The notes under the pieces are model-generated. The model did not search any database, had not been told where the DNA came from, and worked only from the letters and a program-made list of their open reading frames with translations. DNA of 53,735 bases from Phenylobacterium sp. (GTDB taxonomy: Bacteria > Pseudomonadota > Alphaproteobacteria > Caulobacterales > Caulobacteraceae): contig JAGNIV010000023.1 in assembly GCA_018001015.1 (NCBI GenBank), forward strand, positions 1-53,735, read 5' to 3'. How positions within the stretch are numbered: the stretch's first letter is position 1; the number at the start of each line of letters is the position of its first letter. This document shows positions 23,773 through 35,062 of the stretch, one piece after another. The translations under genes were made by a program, and so were the position numbers.

Positions 23773-23831
23773 GGGCGGCCTTATGGTTAATGCGCGGCCC
23801 AAGCCATCGCGCGAATATGGTCAACGCAAGG

Positions 23832-24347
23832 TTAACGCGCGGCCTTGGCCCACAGATCCCTGGCGTTCTGCTCGGTCAGCGGACCGGTGTGCTTGGCCAC
23901 GATCACGCCGTCGGCGCCCACCAGATAGGTCTCCGGCACGCCGGTGACGCCAAGCTCGATGCCGGCCCGTCCGTCGCGGTCCACCAGCCGGGTTGTGAAG
24001 GGGTCTCCCAGCCGGTTCAGGAAGGCCTTGGTTTTGTCGGGTGCGTCCTTGTAGGCGATCCCCACGAGGGGAACGCCCTGCTTCTTCAACGCCACCAGCA
24101 CCGGCTGCTCGATCTCGCAGGGCGCGCACCAGGAGGCGAAGATGTTCACCAGAACCGGCCCCTTGGCGGCGTCGCGCAGGCGCACCGGGCGGCCATCGTC
24201 GAGGCTGGGCAGGACAAGGTCTGGCGTCGGTTTGCCCACCAGGGCCTGGGGCTCGACGCGCGGGTCGTGTTTCAGGGCGAATAGGCCAAACAGCAGGGCC
24301 AGCGCCGCCAGGGCGATCAACGGCAGGGCCGCGAGCCAGCGGCTCAC
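23832..24347 (-). CDS. ccmG: Cytochrome c biogenesis thioredoxin CcmG/DsbE
   Basis: A membrane-anchored periplasmic thiol reductant that keeps apocytochrome c heme-binding cysteines reduced. An N-terminal anchor (LAALPLIALAALALLFGLFA) precedes a thioredoxin fold with the active site WCAPC (Cys74/Cys77) and the cis-Pro segment GVPETYLV. It is 171 aa. GTG at 24347 overlaps the ccmD stop by 4 bases. Confidence 0.95.
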   Translation of the reverse strand: MSRWLAALPLIALAALALLFGLFALKHDPRVEPQALVGKPTPDLVLPSLDDGRPVRLRDAAKGPVLVNIFASWCAPCEIEQPVLVALKKQGVPLVGIAYKDAPDKTKAFLNRLGDPFTTRLVDRDGRAGIELGVTGVPETYLVGADGVIVAKHTGPLTEQNARDLWAKAAR

Positions 24348-24499
24348 GCCTCCGGGCCCCGGGTCAGGGACTCAGCCTTTTTCCGCCAGCGACGGGCGCG
24401 GTTGAGGCTGGCGGCGATCATGCCTAGGAAGACCAGGGCCGTCAGGCCATAGGCGGGCCAGATGAAGGCGGCGTAGGGGCCGGGGTCGAGGTCGAGCAT
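24344..24499 (-). CDS. ccmD: Heme exporter protein CcmD, 51 aa
   Basis: A small membrane protein that stabilises the CcmABC-heme-CcmE release complex. The translation begins MLDLDPGPYAAFIWPAYGLT. One hydrophobic helix (residues 10-31) is followed by a basic cytoplasmic tail (NRARRWRKKAE), the classic CcmD layout. Its ATG lies 1 base after the ccmC stop and its stop overlaps the ccmG GTG. It is easily missed because of its size. Confidence 0.92.
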   Translation of the reverse strand: MLDLDPGPYAAFIWPAYGLTALVFLGMIAASLNRARRWRKKAESLTRGPEA

Positions 24500-24500
24500 T

Positions 24501-25229
24501 TCAGGCCCTCGCCGCGCGCAGGGCCGCGGCCTCGGCGCGGCGGCGCCAGACCTCGGCGCGGATACGCACCAGCCACAGTGACCCGAAGGCGGCCATATAG
24601 GCCAGACCCAGCAGCAGCAGCGGATACAGGTAGTCGACGGTCATGGCCGGTCCCCCCTTGCGGAACACCGAGGCGCCCTGGTGCAGGGTGTTCCACCAGT
24701 TCACCGACCAGTGGACGATCGGCAGGTTCACGACCCCCACAAGGGCCAGGATCGCGCCTGCGCGGGCCGCCTTGGCCTCGTCATCCAGCGAGGCGCGGAG
24801 GGCCATGTAGGCGAGGTAGAACAGCAGCAGCACCAGGACCGAGGTCAGGCGCGCATCCCAGACCCACCAGGCGCCCCACATCGGCCGGCCCCACAGGGAG
24901 CCTGTGGCGAGCGCCAGGACGGTGAAGGCCGCGCCCAGCGGGGCGGCGGCCTGGGCGGCGGCGTCGGCCAGGGCGTGGCGGAACACCAGCGCCAGGAAGC
25001 TCGCGCCCCCCAGGCAGGCATAGACGAACATGCTCATCCAGGCGGCCGGCACATGGATGAACATGATCCGCACCGTGTCGCCCTGCTGGTAGTCCTCCGG
25101 GGCGGTGAAGCCGAGCCAGAGGCCGGCCAGGGCCAGCACGACGGCGATGACGCCGAACATGGGCGCGGCCCAGCGGGAGAACGCCATGAAGCGCTCGGGA
25201 TTCGAAAGGAAGGCGGGCGCCGGGAACAT
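24501..25229 (-). CDS. ccmC: Heme-handling membrane protein CcmC
   Basis: CcmC presents heme to CcmE in the periplasm. The 242-aa protein has six hydrophobic helices and the periplasmic tryptophan-rich motif WGAWWVWDAR (118-127). Conserved histidines are in FIHVPAAW (His59) and in PIVHWSVNWW. It heads the ccmC-ccmD-ccmG part of the cluster; the Spy-like gene separates it from ccmAB. Confidence 0.96.
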   Translation of the reverse strand: MFPAPAFLSNPERFMAFSRWAAPMFGVIAVVLALAGLWLGFTAPEDYQQGDTVRIMFIHVPAAWMSMFVYACLGGASFLALVFRHALADAAAQAAAPLGAAFTVLALATGSLWGRPMWGAWWVWDARLTSVLVLLLFYLAYMALRASLDDEAKAARAGAILALVGVVNLPIVHWSVNWWNTLHQGASVFRKGGPAMTVDYLYPLLLLGLAYMAAFGSLWLVRIRAEVWRRRAEAAALRAARA

Positions 25230-25292
25230 GCCCAGGCGAATTAGACCCCGGCGCCGCTTGGGGCAAGCCGGGGTCGTGTTCAGGACCTAAGT

Positions 25293-25784
25293 CTAGCCGT
25301 GACCGCCACCCCGGTGACCACCGCCCTTGCCGCGGCCGCCCATGGGACGCAGGGCGTCGAAGGCCTTCTTCTGGGACGGCGAGAGCTGAGCGTAGAACTG
25401 CATCGTCGCGTCAGCCCGGCGTGTGAACTGGACCTGACGGTCGGCCATGCGGGCCTTCATGCGGTCCAGGCGTTGCGGCGTGGTCAGGGTGGCGCGCTCG
25501 GCGCGGTGCTCCCGCATCTTGTCGCGCCAGTCGGCGGGGGGAGCCATGGACTGCACGAAGGCGTTCAGCGCCGGTTCCTGGTTGGCGGTGAGTTGCAGGG
25601 CGGCGCGCAGGTGCTGGGCGCGGAGAGCCGCCATCTCGGCGGGATCACGGTGTGGGCGGTCGCCACGCTGGTGATGGGGGCCGGCTTCCTGCATGGCGGC
25701 CGGGGCCGGCTGGGCGATCGCCGCGCCGCCGAGGCCAAGGGTCAGGATCGCGCCGCTCAGTAGCAACGGGGTGGTGAATTTCAT
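25293..25784 (-). CDS. Periplasmic Spy/CpxP-like (LTxxQ motif) protein
   Basis: The 163-aa protein has a Sec signal peptide (MKFTTPLLLSGAILTLGLGG...AIA). It is His/Arg-rich in the first mature part and then largely helical. Two LTxxQ-like motifs appear as LQLTANQ and QLSPSQ, typical of Spy/CpxP periplasmic chaperones or metal sensors, and a Gly/His-rich end (GKGGGHRGGGHG) could bind metal. It lies between ccmB and ccmC on the same strand, an unusual neighbour for a cytochrome maturation operon. A role in protecting apocytochromes is speculative. Confidence 0.75.
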   Translation of the reverse strand: MKFTTPLLLSGAILTLGLGGAAIAQPAPAAMQEAGPHHQRGDRPHRDPAEMAALRAQHLRAALQLTANQEPALNAFVQSMAPPADWRDKMREHRAERATLTTPQRLDRMKARMADRQVQFTRRADATMQFYAQLSPSQKKAFDALRPMGGRGKGGGHRGGGHG

Positions 25785-25856
25785 GGGTCTGCGTCTCCGA
25801 AGTTCGTATCCCTCGGAGAGTTCAACGCCCCGCCCGGCTGTTTCCGTCGCCGGCTT

Positions 25857-26522
25857 CTAGGACAGAGCGTTGCGGCAGGCCGCAGCCATGGCCAGCGGCC
25901 CCAGCGCCACCGCGGCGGCGGCATAGGCGCTGAGCAGGGCCAGGCCCGCATGCCAGGGCAGACCATTGGCGAAGGCGTCCAGGGCCGCGCCGCCGAAGAT
26001 CACCGGCGGCACGAACAGCGGCAGGACAATCACCGCCGTCAGCAGCCCGCCGCGCCGGGCGCCCAGGCTCAAGGCCGCTCCGATCCCGCCCGTGAAGGCG
26101 AACGCCAGCCCGCCGATCAGGGCGCACGACAAAATCAGCGGCGCGAGTTGCGGCTTCGCGCCTAACGCGATAGCGGCGACGGGGGCGGCCAACGCCAGGG
26201 GCGCGCCGGTGGCGATCCACTGGCCAAGGCACTTGATGGCGCAGGTGAGCTCCAGGGGCTGGGGTGAGAGCACGATCAGGTCGAGCGCCCCATCCTCGTA
26301 GTCGCGCTCGAAGAGCCGCTCCAACGACAGCAGGGCTGCCAGCGCCAGGGCCACCCAGGCCATCCCGGTGGCGATAGCCGCCAGGCGCGCCGGCTCGGGC
26401 CCGGTGGCCAGCGGCAGCAGGGTGGCGGTCCCGGCATAGAAGCCCAACGCCACCAGCGGGCCGCCGCCCTTGCCCCAGGCCAGCGCCACCTCGCGCGCCA
26501 GCAGTGCGCCGGCCCGGCTCAT
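25857..26522 (-). CDS. ccmB: Heme exporter membrane subunit CcmB
   Basis: The permease-like partner of CcmA. The 221-aa chain has six hydrophobic helices and the family segments [19 protein letters not shown] (near 70) and [17 protein letters not shown]. The start at 26522 overlaps the ccmA stop (ATGA). The frame is open upstream, but that part lies within ccmA and is not CcmB-like. Confidence 0.95.
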   Translation of the reverse strand: MSRAGALLAREVALAWGKGGGPLVALGFYAGTATLLPLATGPEPARLAAIATGMAWVALALAALLSLERLFERDYEDGALDLIVLSPQPLELTCAIKCLGQWIATGAPLALAAPVAAIALGAKPQLAPLILSCALIGGLAFAFTGGIGAALSLGARRGGLLTAVIVLPLFVPPVIFGGAALDAFANGLPWHAGLALLSAYAAAAVALGPLAMAAACRNALS

Positions 26523-27121
26523 GCGCCGATCTCCAGGGCCTTGGCGGGGATGGGCAGCGGATCGTGGACGGCCGCGACGATCAAGCCGCCCGTGGCCAGA
26601 TGCTCCGCCATCACCGCGCCGAATCGCTCGCGCCAGACGCCATCCAGGGGGCTCAAGGGCTCGTCCAGCAGCCACAGCCGACGTGGAGCGGCGATCAGTC
26701 GCGCCAAGGCCAGGCGGCGTCTCTGCCCCGCCGATAACCGGCGAACTTCGAGATCTAGCAGGGTGGACAGTTCAAGCCTCTGGGTGGCTTGGCGGGTCGA
26801 GGCTTCCGTGCCCCCGGTCCAACGCGACCAGAAGTCCAGCTCCTCCCGGGCGGTGCGCCCGGGCTTCAGGCCGTCAAGGTGCCCGATCAGATGCAGCCCC
26901 GTGGCCCTTGCGGCGTCGGCGTCGGCGTCGCCGAACGTGATCGTCCCGGCCTCGGTGGTGACCAGGCCCGCGATGGTCCGTAGCAGGCTGGTCTTGCCCG
27001 CCCCGTTGCGGCCGGTGAGCGCGCACGCTTCGCCCGCCGCCAGGCTCAGCGCCAGGCCCTCAAAAAGCAGGCGCCCGCCCCGGCGGACCGACAGGTTTTC
27101 CAGGCTGAGACGAGAGATCAC
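26519..27121 (-). CDS. ccmA: Heme exporter ATP-binding protein CcmA
   Basis: The ATPase of the CcmABCD complex, which releases holo-CcmE. The 200-aa chain has Walker [10 protein letters not shown] (37-45), the signature LSAGQRRR, Walker B LWLLDEP and the switch His in AVHDP. The start is GTG at 27121, giving [12 protein letters not shown]; the GGAGG upstream is a little distant (11 bases). The reading frame stays open for thousands of bases upstream, antisense to aconitase, but that extension is not coding. ccmA is divergent from acnA. Confidence 0.94.
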   Translation of the reverse strand: MISRLSLENLSVRRGGRLLFEGLALSLAAGEACALTGRNGAGKTSLLRTIAGLVTTEAGTITFGDADADAARATGLHLIGHLDGLKPGRTAREELDFWSRWTGGTEASTRQATQRLELSTLLDLEVRRLSAGQRRRLALARLIAAPRRLWLLDEPLSPLDGVWRERFGAVMAEHLATGGLIVAAVHDPLPIPAKALEIGA

Positions 27122-27298
27122 GGTGAGGTTGTCCTCCCTGCATGGACGTAAGCCGAGCCAGGGGTTATGACGCGCGCGGCCGACGCCGCCTTGGGGGGCG
27201 TACGCGGCGCGGGGACGGACGCTGTGTGTCCGTCTCGAAAAGCGCGCGATCCCCGAAGCGGTGGTGTAGCGGCCGTGAACAGAGGAAGGATCCCTTAT

Positions 27299-29995
<2,697 letters not shown>

Positions 29996-30088
29996 GGTGT
30001 TTCCGACCGGGCGGCGGGCGCGATCCCGCCGCCCGGTCACACCTTCTTGAAACCCACCCAACAACGAAGTCCGGTTAAGTGCGCGCCC

Positions 30089-30781
30089 ATGCGTAACGTC
30101 GCGCTTTTCAGTCTGCTGGTCGCCGCCCTGCCGCTCTGCGCGCAGGCCAGATCGCCCGTGGTCGTCGAACTCTACACCGCCCAGGGGTGCGCCTCCTGCG
30201 GCGAAGCCAACGCCCATGTCGGCCAGTTGGCGGAGAGGCCGGGCGTGCTCGCCCTGACCTTCGCGGTGGACTACTGGGACTATCTCGGCTGGGAAGACAC
30301 CTTCGCCAAGCCGGCCTTCGCCGAACGCCAGAAGGCGTATGTGGCTCGGCTGGACCTGCGCGAACCCTATACGCCGCAAGTTGTCATCGACGGCCGCGCC
30401 CAGGTGGGCGGCCTGCAGACCGACAAGATCGACAAGCTGATCTCCGGCGCCGCTCATGCCGGCAGACGGGGCCCCGACATGGCCTTCATCGGCAAGCGCC
30501 GGGTGGACGTCGGTTCCGGGACCGTGCCCCGCGGCGGGGCCGAGGTCTGGCTGGTGCGCTATGACCCTCGCCAGCAGGACATCACCGTCCGTACGGGCGA
30601 CAACCGGGGCCAGACCGTGCCCCACCGCAATGTGGTGGTGGAGATCAAGCGCCTGGGCGCTTGGCGCGGGCGGCCGACCGCCTACCGCATGCCGCAGCCC
30701 ACGGCCGAGGGGCTCGCCTCCGCCGTGATCGTCCAGGGCCCCAGGGGCGGCCGGGTCATCGCCGCGGCTCAAAAAGACTAG
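30089..30781 (+). CDS. DUF1223 family secreted thioredoxin-like protein
   Basis: The 230-aa product has a signal peptide ([20 protein letters not shown]). The DUF1223 domain opens with [18 protein letters not shown], including a CxxC pair in a thioredoxin-like position. It continues with [16 protein letters not shown] and TPQVVIDGR, both typical of the family. The ATG at 30089 is chosen as the one that gives a clean signal peptide. The family is periplasmic and uncharacterised. A strong terminator follows. Confidence 0.88.
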   Translation: MRNVALFSLLVAALPLCAQARSPVVVELYTAQGCASCGEANAHVGQLAERPGVLALTFAVDYWDYLGWEDTFAKPAFAERQKAYVARLDLREPYTPQVVIDGRAQVGGLQTDKIDKLISGAAHAGRRGPDMAFIGKRRVDVGSGTVPRGGAEVWLVRYDPRQQDITVRTGDNRGQTVPHRNVVVEIKRLGAWRGRPTAYRMPQPTAEGLASAVIVQGPRGGRVIAAAQKD

Positions 30782-30805
30782 CTCGCGAGCCGGCCTCCAG
30801 ACACG

Positions 30806-30847
30806 ACGAAGCCCGCACGGTGGAGGGGGAAACCGTGCGGGCTCGTC
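30806..30847 (+). terminator. Strong hairpin terminator after the DUF1223 gene
   Basis: AGCCCGCACGG (30810-30820) pairs perfectly with CCGTGCGGGCT (30833-30843). The stem extends by GACG/CGTC with one bulged A. A short CTTG follows instead of a long T-run. Confidence 0.6.
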
Positions 30848-31133
30848 TTGGGGCTCGCCCTCATGCAGAGAGCTTTGGGTGTCGGCTGATCGAAGCCCGC
30901 GATCCAGGGGGGCTGGGGGGGGCTGTTCAGGATCCGGGACCAGCAAGGTTCCGACCAACCGACAGTGACTTTATCGGGGGCGCATCAGGCGGCGGCTGGG
31001 CCGGATTAAGGTCTTTTCACGGCGCAAGATTACGGTTGTTTTAGTTTGGGGCCGGGCGTTGCGCCGGTGACACGCCCGCGCGCTCACGCCGCATTTGTCG
31101 AACCGCCGCGATTGGGTCTAACCTGACGCCCGC
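30848..31133. other. Intergenic stretch without a gene
   Basis: No protein-like frame is seen. Two G-runs (about 30907-30922, six and eight G) and a CGGGCGT/ACGCCCG inverted repeat (31053-31078) are the only structures. The promoter of the DUF2794 gene presumably lies here, but no clear -35/-10 pair was found. Confidence 0.4.
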
Positions 31134-31469
31134 ATGGCGTTGGATCAACCCCACCAGACCCCCGCGGTCGCGAGCGTCTTCTTCGAGCGCCGGGAGTTCC
31201 AGCGCATCCTCAACCTCTATGGCCGCATGGTCTCCGCCGGCGAATGGCGCGACTACGCCATCGACGCCCAGGCCGAGGCCTGCTCCTTCTCGGTGTTCCG
31301 CAAGGCCACCGAAGCGCCGCTCTACCGCATTGAAAAGCGTCCGGCCCTGGCGGCGCGCCAGGGGGCCTGGTCGGTGATCGGGCAGGGCGGTGTGATCCTC
31401 AAGCGCGGCCACGACCTGGAACAGGTGCTGCGGGTCTTCGACAAGGGTCGTTTCAAGGTCGTGGACTAG
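31134..31469 (+). CDS. DUF2794 domain-containing protein, 111 aa
   Basis: A small soluble protein nearly restricted to alphaproteobacteria. The conserved family core is VFFERREFQRILNLYGRMVS through AEWRDYAID and the central LYRIEKRPALAARQGAWSVI. There is no signal peptide or membrane helix, and no function is known. It converges on the Bax-inhibitor-like gene, with a shared hairpin terminator between them. Confidence 0.88.
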   Translation: MALDQPHQTPAVASVFFERREFQRILNLYGRMVSAGEWRDYAIDAQAEACSFSVFRKATEAPLYRIEKRPALAARQGAWSVIGQGGVILKRGHDLEQVLRVFDKGRFKVVD

Positions 31470-31495
31470 GTCCAGCAAGGCGTTCGCCCAAACAA

Positions 31496-31523
31496 AAGCC
31501 CCGGCGGTCACCCGCCGGGGCTT
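31496..31523 (-). terminator. Bidirectional intrinsic terminator
   Basis: AAGCCCCGGCGG pairs perfectly with CCGCCGGGGCTT around a TCAC loop. On the minus strand the stem is followed by TTTTGTTTGGG, so it is a good Rho-independent terminator for the Bax-inhibitor-like gene and a weaker one for DUF2794. Confidence 0.8.
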
Positions 31524-31547
31524 CGTAGATCGTGACTGCGTCAGGCC

Positions 31548-32291
31548 TTAGCGGCGGCTGCCGAGCAGGGCGAGCAGGAACTGGAACATGTTGATGAAGT
31601 CCAGGTAGAGGCTGAGCGCGCCGAAGTTGGTGGCCACGCTCATGGCCGACTGGTTCCCGCCCAGTTCGTAATAGGTCATCTTCAGGCGCTGGGTGTCGTA
31701 GGCCGTCAGGCCGGCGAAGATCAGCAGGCCGACCACGTTGATCAGCAGGCTCATCATCGAGCTCTGCAGGAACATGTTGATCAGCATCGCGCCGATCAGG
31801 CCCCAGGCGCCCATGATCAGGAAGCTGCCGAAGCCATTCAGGTTCTTCTTGGTGGTGTAGCCGGCCAGCGACAGGGCGCCGAAGGCGGTGGCGGTCAGCA
31901 GGAAGGTGGTGGCGATGGAGGCGCCAGTGTAGCGCAGGACCAGCACGCCCATGGAGGCGCCGATCAGGCTGACGATCGCCCAGTAGGTGATGCCGGCGCT
32001 CTTGGGCGTGACGTTCTTGGCGAAAGAGGTGAACAGGATCACCGCCAGGGGGGCGAAGGCCACCACCATGCCGAGGATCGAGTAGCCCACGCGGCCGTTG
32101 GAGACCGTGAACATCAGATCGCGGACCGGCGCGAAGGACCCCGTCAGGAAGGCCAGGCCGGCGGACACCACGAGGCCCAGGGCCACCTTGTTGTAGACGC
32201 CGAGCATGAAGCTGCGAAGTCCCGCGTCCACCGACATGTCGGCGCGATCCGCGGGGATCGTGCGAGCAGCGCCGCGGTTGAAGTCGCTCAT
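31548..32291 (-). CDS. Bax inhibitor-1 (BI-1/YccA) family membrane protein
   Basis: The 247-aa protein has seven hydrophobic helices and the BI-1 family C-terminal pattern (YDTQRLKMTYYE, then SLYLDFINMFQFLLALLG). The start MSDFNRGAARTIP at 32291 matches the usual family start. The family includes YccA, an FtsH modulator, and calcium-leak channels. The specific role is not known. A good promoter lies at 32339-32367, and it is divergent from thpR. Confidence 0.93.
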   Translation of the reverse strand: MSDFNRGAARTIPADRADMSVDAGLRSFMLGVYNKVALGLVVSAGLAFLTGSFAPVRDLMFTVSNGRVGYSILGMVVAFAPLAVILFTSFAKNVTPKSAGITYWAIVSLIGASMGVLVLRYTGASIATTFLLTATAFGALSLAGYTTKKNLNGFGSFLIMGAWGLIGAMLINMFLQSSMMSLLINVVGLLIFAGLTAYDTQRLKMTYYELGGNQSAMSVATNFGALSLYLDFINMFQFLLALLGSRR

Positions 32292-32338
32292 CTGAGCATA
32301 GCCCTTTGTTTGCAACGCCCCAGGTGGGCGCACCTCTG

Positions 32339-32367
32339 AATATCGTGTTCCGGGACCTTAAACGCAA
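32339..32367 (-). promoter_or_regulatory. Predicted promoter of the BI-1-like gene
   Basis: On the minus strand, TTGCGT (32367-32362) and GATATT (32344-32339) are separated by 17 bases, placing the transcription start about 40 bases before the ATG at 32291. Confidence 0.45.
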
Positions 32368-32434
32368 GCGGGCGCCCGATTACGATTGCGTCAGGCCGTA
32401 GCGCCGCCCTCAGGACGTGTCCTAGGTTGGCGGC

Positions 32435-32971
32435 ATGATCCGACTGTTCGCCGCCGTCGCCGTCCCGCCCGAGCTGGGACAAGGCCTGCAAGCCCGCCAG
32501 AACGGCCTGGGCGGCGCCAACTGGCGGCCCCTGGAGGCCTTCCACATCACCTTGAGGTTCTTCGGCGACGTCCGGGAGGATGTGGCCGACGACCTGCACC
32601 TGGAACTGGAGCGGATATCCGCCGCGCCCATGACCCTGGAACTCGAGGGCGTGGGGTCCTTCGGGGAGGGGCCGGACCTTCACGCTGTCTGGGCCGGGGT
32701 GCGGGAGAACGACGCCCTGCGCCGCCTGGCCAAGGCCTGCGAGACCGCCGCCCGGCGCTCAGGCCTCAAGGCCGAGGCGCGAGCCTATCGGCCCCACGTG
32801 ACCCTGGCCTATCTGAAGCGGCCCGATGTCGTCGAGGTCGCGGCATGGCTGTCGGCCAACGCCCAGCTGAAGTCCCCGCCCTTCGAGGTGAAGAACTTCG
32901 GCCTCTATTCCAGCCTGCTGCTGAGCGGAGGCTCGCGGTACCAGCTGGAACAGATCTACCGGCTGCGGTGA
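32435..32971 (+). CDS. thpR: RNA 2',3'-cyclic phosphodiesterase (2H family)
   Basis: A 2H phosphoesterase of 178 aa, formerly called 2'-5' RNA ligase. The two catalytic HxT motifs are HIT (His37, Thr39 in FHITLRF) and HVT (His121, Thr123 in PHVTLAY). The start MIRLFAAVAVPPEL is the normal family start. It converges on the DUF2237 gene with 3 bases between stops. Confidence 0.95.
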   Translation: MIRLFAAVAVPPELGQGLQARQNGLGGANWRPLEAFHITLRFFGDVREDVADDLHLELERISAAPMTLELEGVGSFGEGPDLHAVWAGVRENDALRRLAKACETAARRSGLKAEARAYRPHVTLAYLKRPDVVEVAAWLSANAQLKSPPFEVKNFGLYSSLLLSGGSRYQLEQIYRLR

Positions 32972-32974
32972 CGC

Positions 32975-33358
32975 TCAGGCCTTGATCGCGTAGTCCTTGA
33001 GAATGCCCAGCGGCACGATGGCCAGGGTCTCCTCGTGGGTCGCCTCAAGCACCAGGTGCGGCGCGGCGCCGGCGTCCAGCGCCTCTTTCCAGCGCGGCGC
33101 GCACAGGCACCAGCGGTCGCCGGGCTTCAGGCCGGAGAAGCCGTAGTCGGGGACCGGGGTCGAGAGGTCGTTGCCCACGGATTTGGAGTAAGCCAGGAAA
33201 TCCGCCGTCATCACGGCGCAGACGGTGTGGATGCCGGTGTCGGCCGGCCCCGTCTCGCAGCAGCCGTTGCGGAAGAAGCCGGTCACGGGATTGAGCGAGC
33301 AGGGGATCAACTCCCCTCCGAGCACGTTTTTTGCATCCTCGTCGTATCGAATGGTCAT
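32975..33358 (-). CDS. DUF2237 family protein, 127 aa
   Basis: A compact cysteine-containing protein of the DUF2237 family (also found in cyanobacteria and plants). Family signatures are NVLGGELIPCSLNPVTGF, GCCETGPADTGIHTVCA and PGDRWCLCAPRW. The many conserved Cys suggest a metal or redox site, but no activity is established. It is divergent from the CitE-like gene. Confidence 0.9.
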   Translation of the reverse strand: MTIRYDEDAKNVLGGELIPCSLNPVTGFFRNGCCETGPADTGIHTVCAVMTADFLAYSKSVGNDLSTPVPDYGFSGLKPGDRWCLCAPRWKEALDAGAAPHLVLEATHEETLAIVPLGILKDYAIKA

Positions 33359-33413
33359 GGCCCCACCCTAGCTCGTATGAGGAGGGCCCGCCCATGCAAA
33401 ACGGAGCCCGCCC

Positions 33414-34271
33414 GTGATCGCCGCCCTGCCGCGCCGCAGCGCCCTCTACATGCCCGCCGCCAATGCGCGCGCCATCGAGAAGGCTCGCGACCTGGCGTGC
33501 GACGTGGTGATCCTGGACCTGGAGGACGCCGTCGCACCGGACGCCAAGGACCTGGCCCGCCGGCAGGCGGTGGAGGCGGTCAAGGCCGGGGGCTTCGGAC
33601 GCCGCGAGGTGGTGATCCGGGTGAATGGCCTCGACACCCCCTGGGGCGCCGACGACCTGGCGGCGGCGTCCGCCGTCCGCCCCGCCGCCATCCTGGCGCC
33701 CAAGGTCTCCAGCCGCGCCGATGTCGCGGCCTATGACGCCGCCCTGACCGGAGAGACCCGGCTGTGGGTGATGATCGAGACCTGCGCCGCACTCTTCGCC
33801 CTGGACGCCATCGCCGCCTGCGCCGGGTCGAGCCGTCTCCAGGCGCTCGTCATCGGGACCAATGACCTGGCCAAGGAAATGCGCTGCCGGCTCACCATCG
33901 ACCGCGCGCCCCTGGCCGGCCCGCTCTCCCTGTGCGTCGCCGCCGCCCGCGCCCACGGCCTCACCATCCTGGATGGGGTCTACAACGGCATCGAGGACCA
34001 GGCGGGACTGGCCCGGCAGTGCGCGCAAGGCGCGGAGTTCGGCTTCGACGGCAAGACTCTGATCCATCCGGGACAGATCGAGGCCGCCAACACCGCGTTT
34101 TCCCCGGCGCCGGACGAGGTGCATTGGGCGCGCATAATTGTCGACGCCTTCGATTTGCCGGAAAACGCCTCTAAGGGCGTTCTTCGAGTCGAGGGACGCA
34201 TGGTGGAGCGGTTGCATCTGGCGCAGGCGCAGCATCTGATCGCTGTGGCCGAGGCGATCGCGGCGGCGTGA
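33414..34271 (+). CDS. CoA ester lyase (HpcH/HpaI, CitE-like)
   Basis: A 285-aa TIM-barrel lyase of the CitE/malyl-CoA lyase group. The motifs are RSALYMPAANARAIEKA (CoA-side N-terminus), VILDLEDAVAP (magnesium-binding Asp/Glu region) and FDGKTLIHPGQI (family C-terminal motif). The start is GTG at 33414. Candidate substrates are citryl-, malyl- or methylmalyl-CoA type esters, and sequence alone does not decide. The stop overlaps the start of the next gene, which encodes a secreted proline-rich protein. Confidence 0.9.
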   Translation: MIAALPRRSALYMPAANARAIEKARDLACDVVILDLEDAVAPDAKDLARRQAVEAVKAGGFGRREVVIRVNGLDTPWGADDLAAASAVRPAAILAPKVSSRADVAAYDAALTGETRLWVMIETCAALFALDAIAACAGSSRLQALVIGTNDLAKEMRCRLTIDRAPLAGPLSLCVAAARAHGLTILDGVYNGIEDQAGLARQCAQGAEFGFDGKTLIHPGQIEAANTAFSPAPDEVHWARIIVDAFDLPENASKGVLRVEGRMVERLHLAQAQHLIAVAEAIAAA

Positions 34272-35062
34272 GGCAGGATTTGGAAACCCGGGTGTCGAGA
34301 GTCTGGCGCGTCGCCGCGGCCTTCGTGGTCATGAGCCTGAGCGCGTCTATGGCCGCCGCCCAGGAGGTCGACCCGATTGGCGCCCTGCTGGAGCAAAGCC
34401 AGTCGTCGTCGCCCACGACGCCGTCCGCCGAGGCCATTCCGACCTCTCCGCCCGTCCAGGCGCCCACCGCGCCGGTCAGCACCTCACCGCCCCCCGCCGC
34501 CTATACCCCGCCGCCGGTCTACAACCCCCCGGCCGCCGTCCAGGCGCCGCTGCCTTACGTGAACACCCCACCGGCCTACACGCCGCCGCCCTATGCGCCG
34601 CCTGCCTATGTCCCGGCCCGCCCCCGGCGGCCGGAGCTGACCGCGCCGGTCCATATCGACGAGATCGGCAAGACGCCGGAGGCGCCGCCCACCCCCACCG
34701 ATCTCAGCTACGAGGCGCGCATGCGCTCGTCCTTCAACTCCGCCCAGGGCCTGCAAGGGCCGTTGGACGGGGCCTGGAGCCTGAGGGCCGGGGGTTCGGA
34801 GCTCTATGACCTGCAGCTGGTGGACAGCGGCTCCGGCAGTCTGGAGGGCGCCTGGCGCGACCCCCGCCGCCGTGGCGCCACCGACGCCTCGGGCTTCATC
34901 GACACCCTCAGCCGGTACGGCGGCCAGCTCACCATCCGCCTCACGCCGCGCCCCGGCGCCGACGCCGTCGTCATCACCTTGAGCGCCGACGCCAACGGGA
35001 CTTGGTCGGGCGAGATCAACGAGCGCGGCGAGCGCCGGTCGGTGACGATGAGGCGGAACTAA
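34268..35062 (+). CDS. Secreted proline-rich protein of unknown function, 264 aa
   Basis: A GTG start at 34268 overlaps the CitE-like stop (GTGA). The N-terminus has a signal-like hydrophobic stretch (RVAAAFVVMSLSASMAAAQ). Residues ~45-120 are a Pro/Ala/Tyr-rich linker with YTPPP/YAPP repeats, possibly spanning the cell wall. The C-terminal domain (about 155-264) is rich in short strands (DGAWSLRAGGSELYDLQLVD, then QLTIRLTPR) and looks like a small beta-barrel. I do not recognise a named family. It overlaps the convergent HIT gene by 4 bases. Confidence 0.7.
   Translation: MRQDLETRVSRVWRVAAAFVVMSLSASMAAAQEVDPIGALLEQSQSSSPTTPSAEAIPTSPPVQAPTAPVSTSPPPAAYTPPPVYNPPAAVQAPLPYVNTPPAYTPPPYAPPAYVPARPRRPELTAPVHIDEIGKTPEAPPTPTDLSYEARMRSSFNSAQGLQGPLDGAWSLRAGGSELYDLQLVDSGSGSLEGAWRDPRRRGATDASGFIDTLSRYGGQLTIRLTPRPGADAVVITLSADANGTWSGEINERGERRSVTMRRN

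Noticed and set aside
30907-30922. Runs of six and eight G considered as a G-quadruplex
   Set aside because: Only two long tracts are present, so a stable quadruplex is doubtful; possibly only a slippage-prone site.
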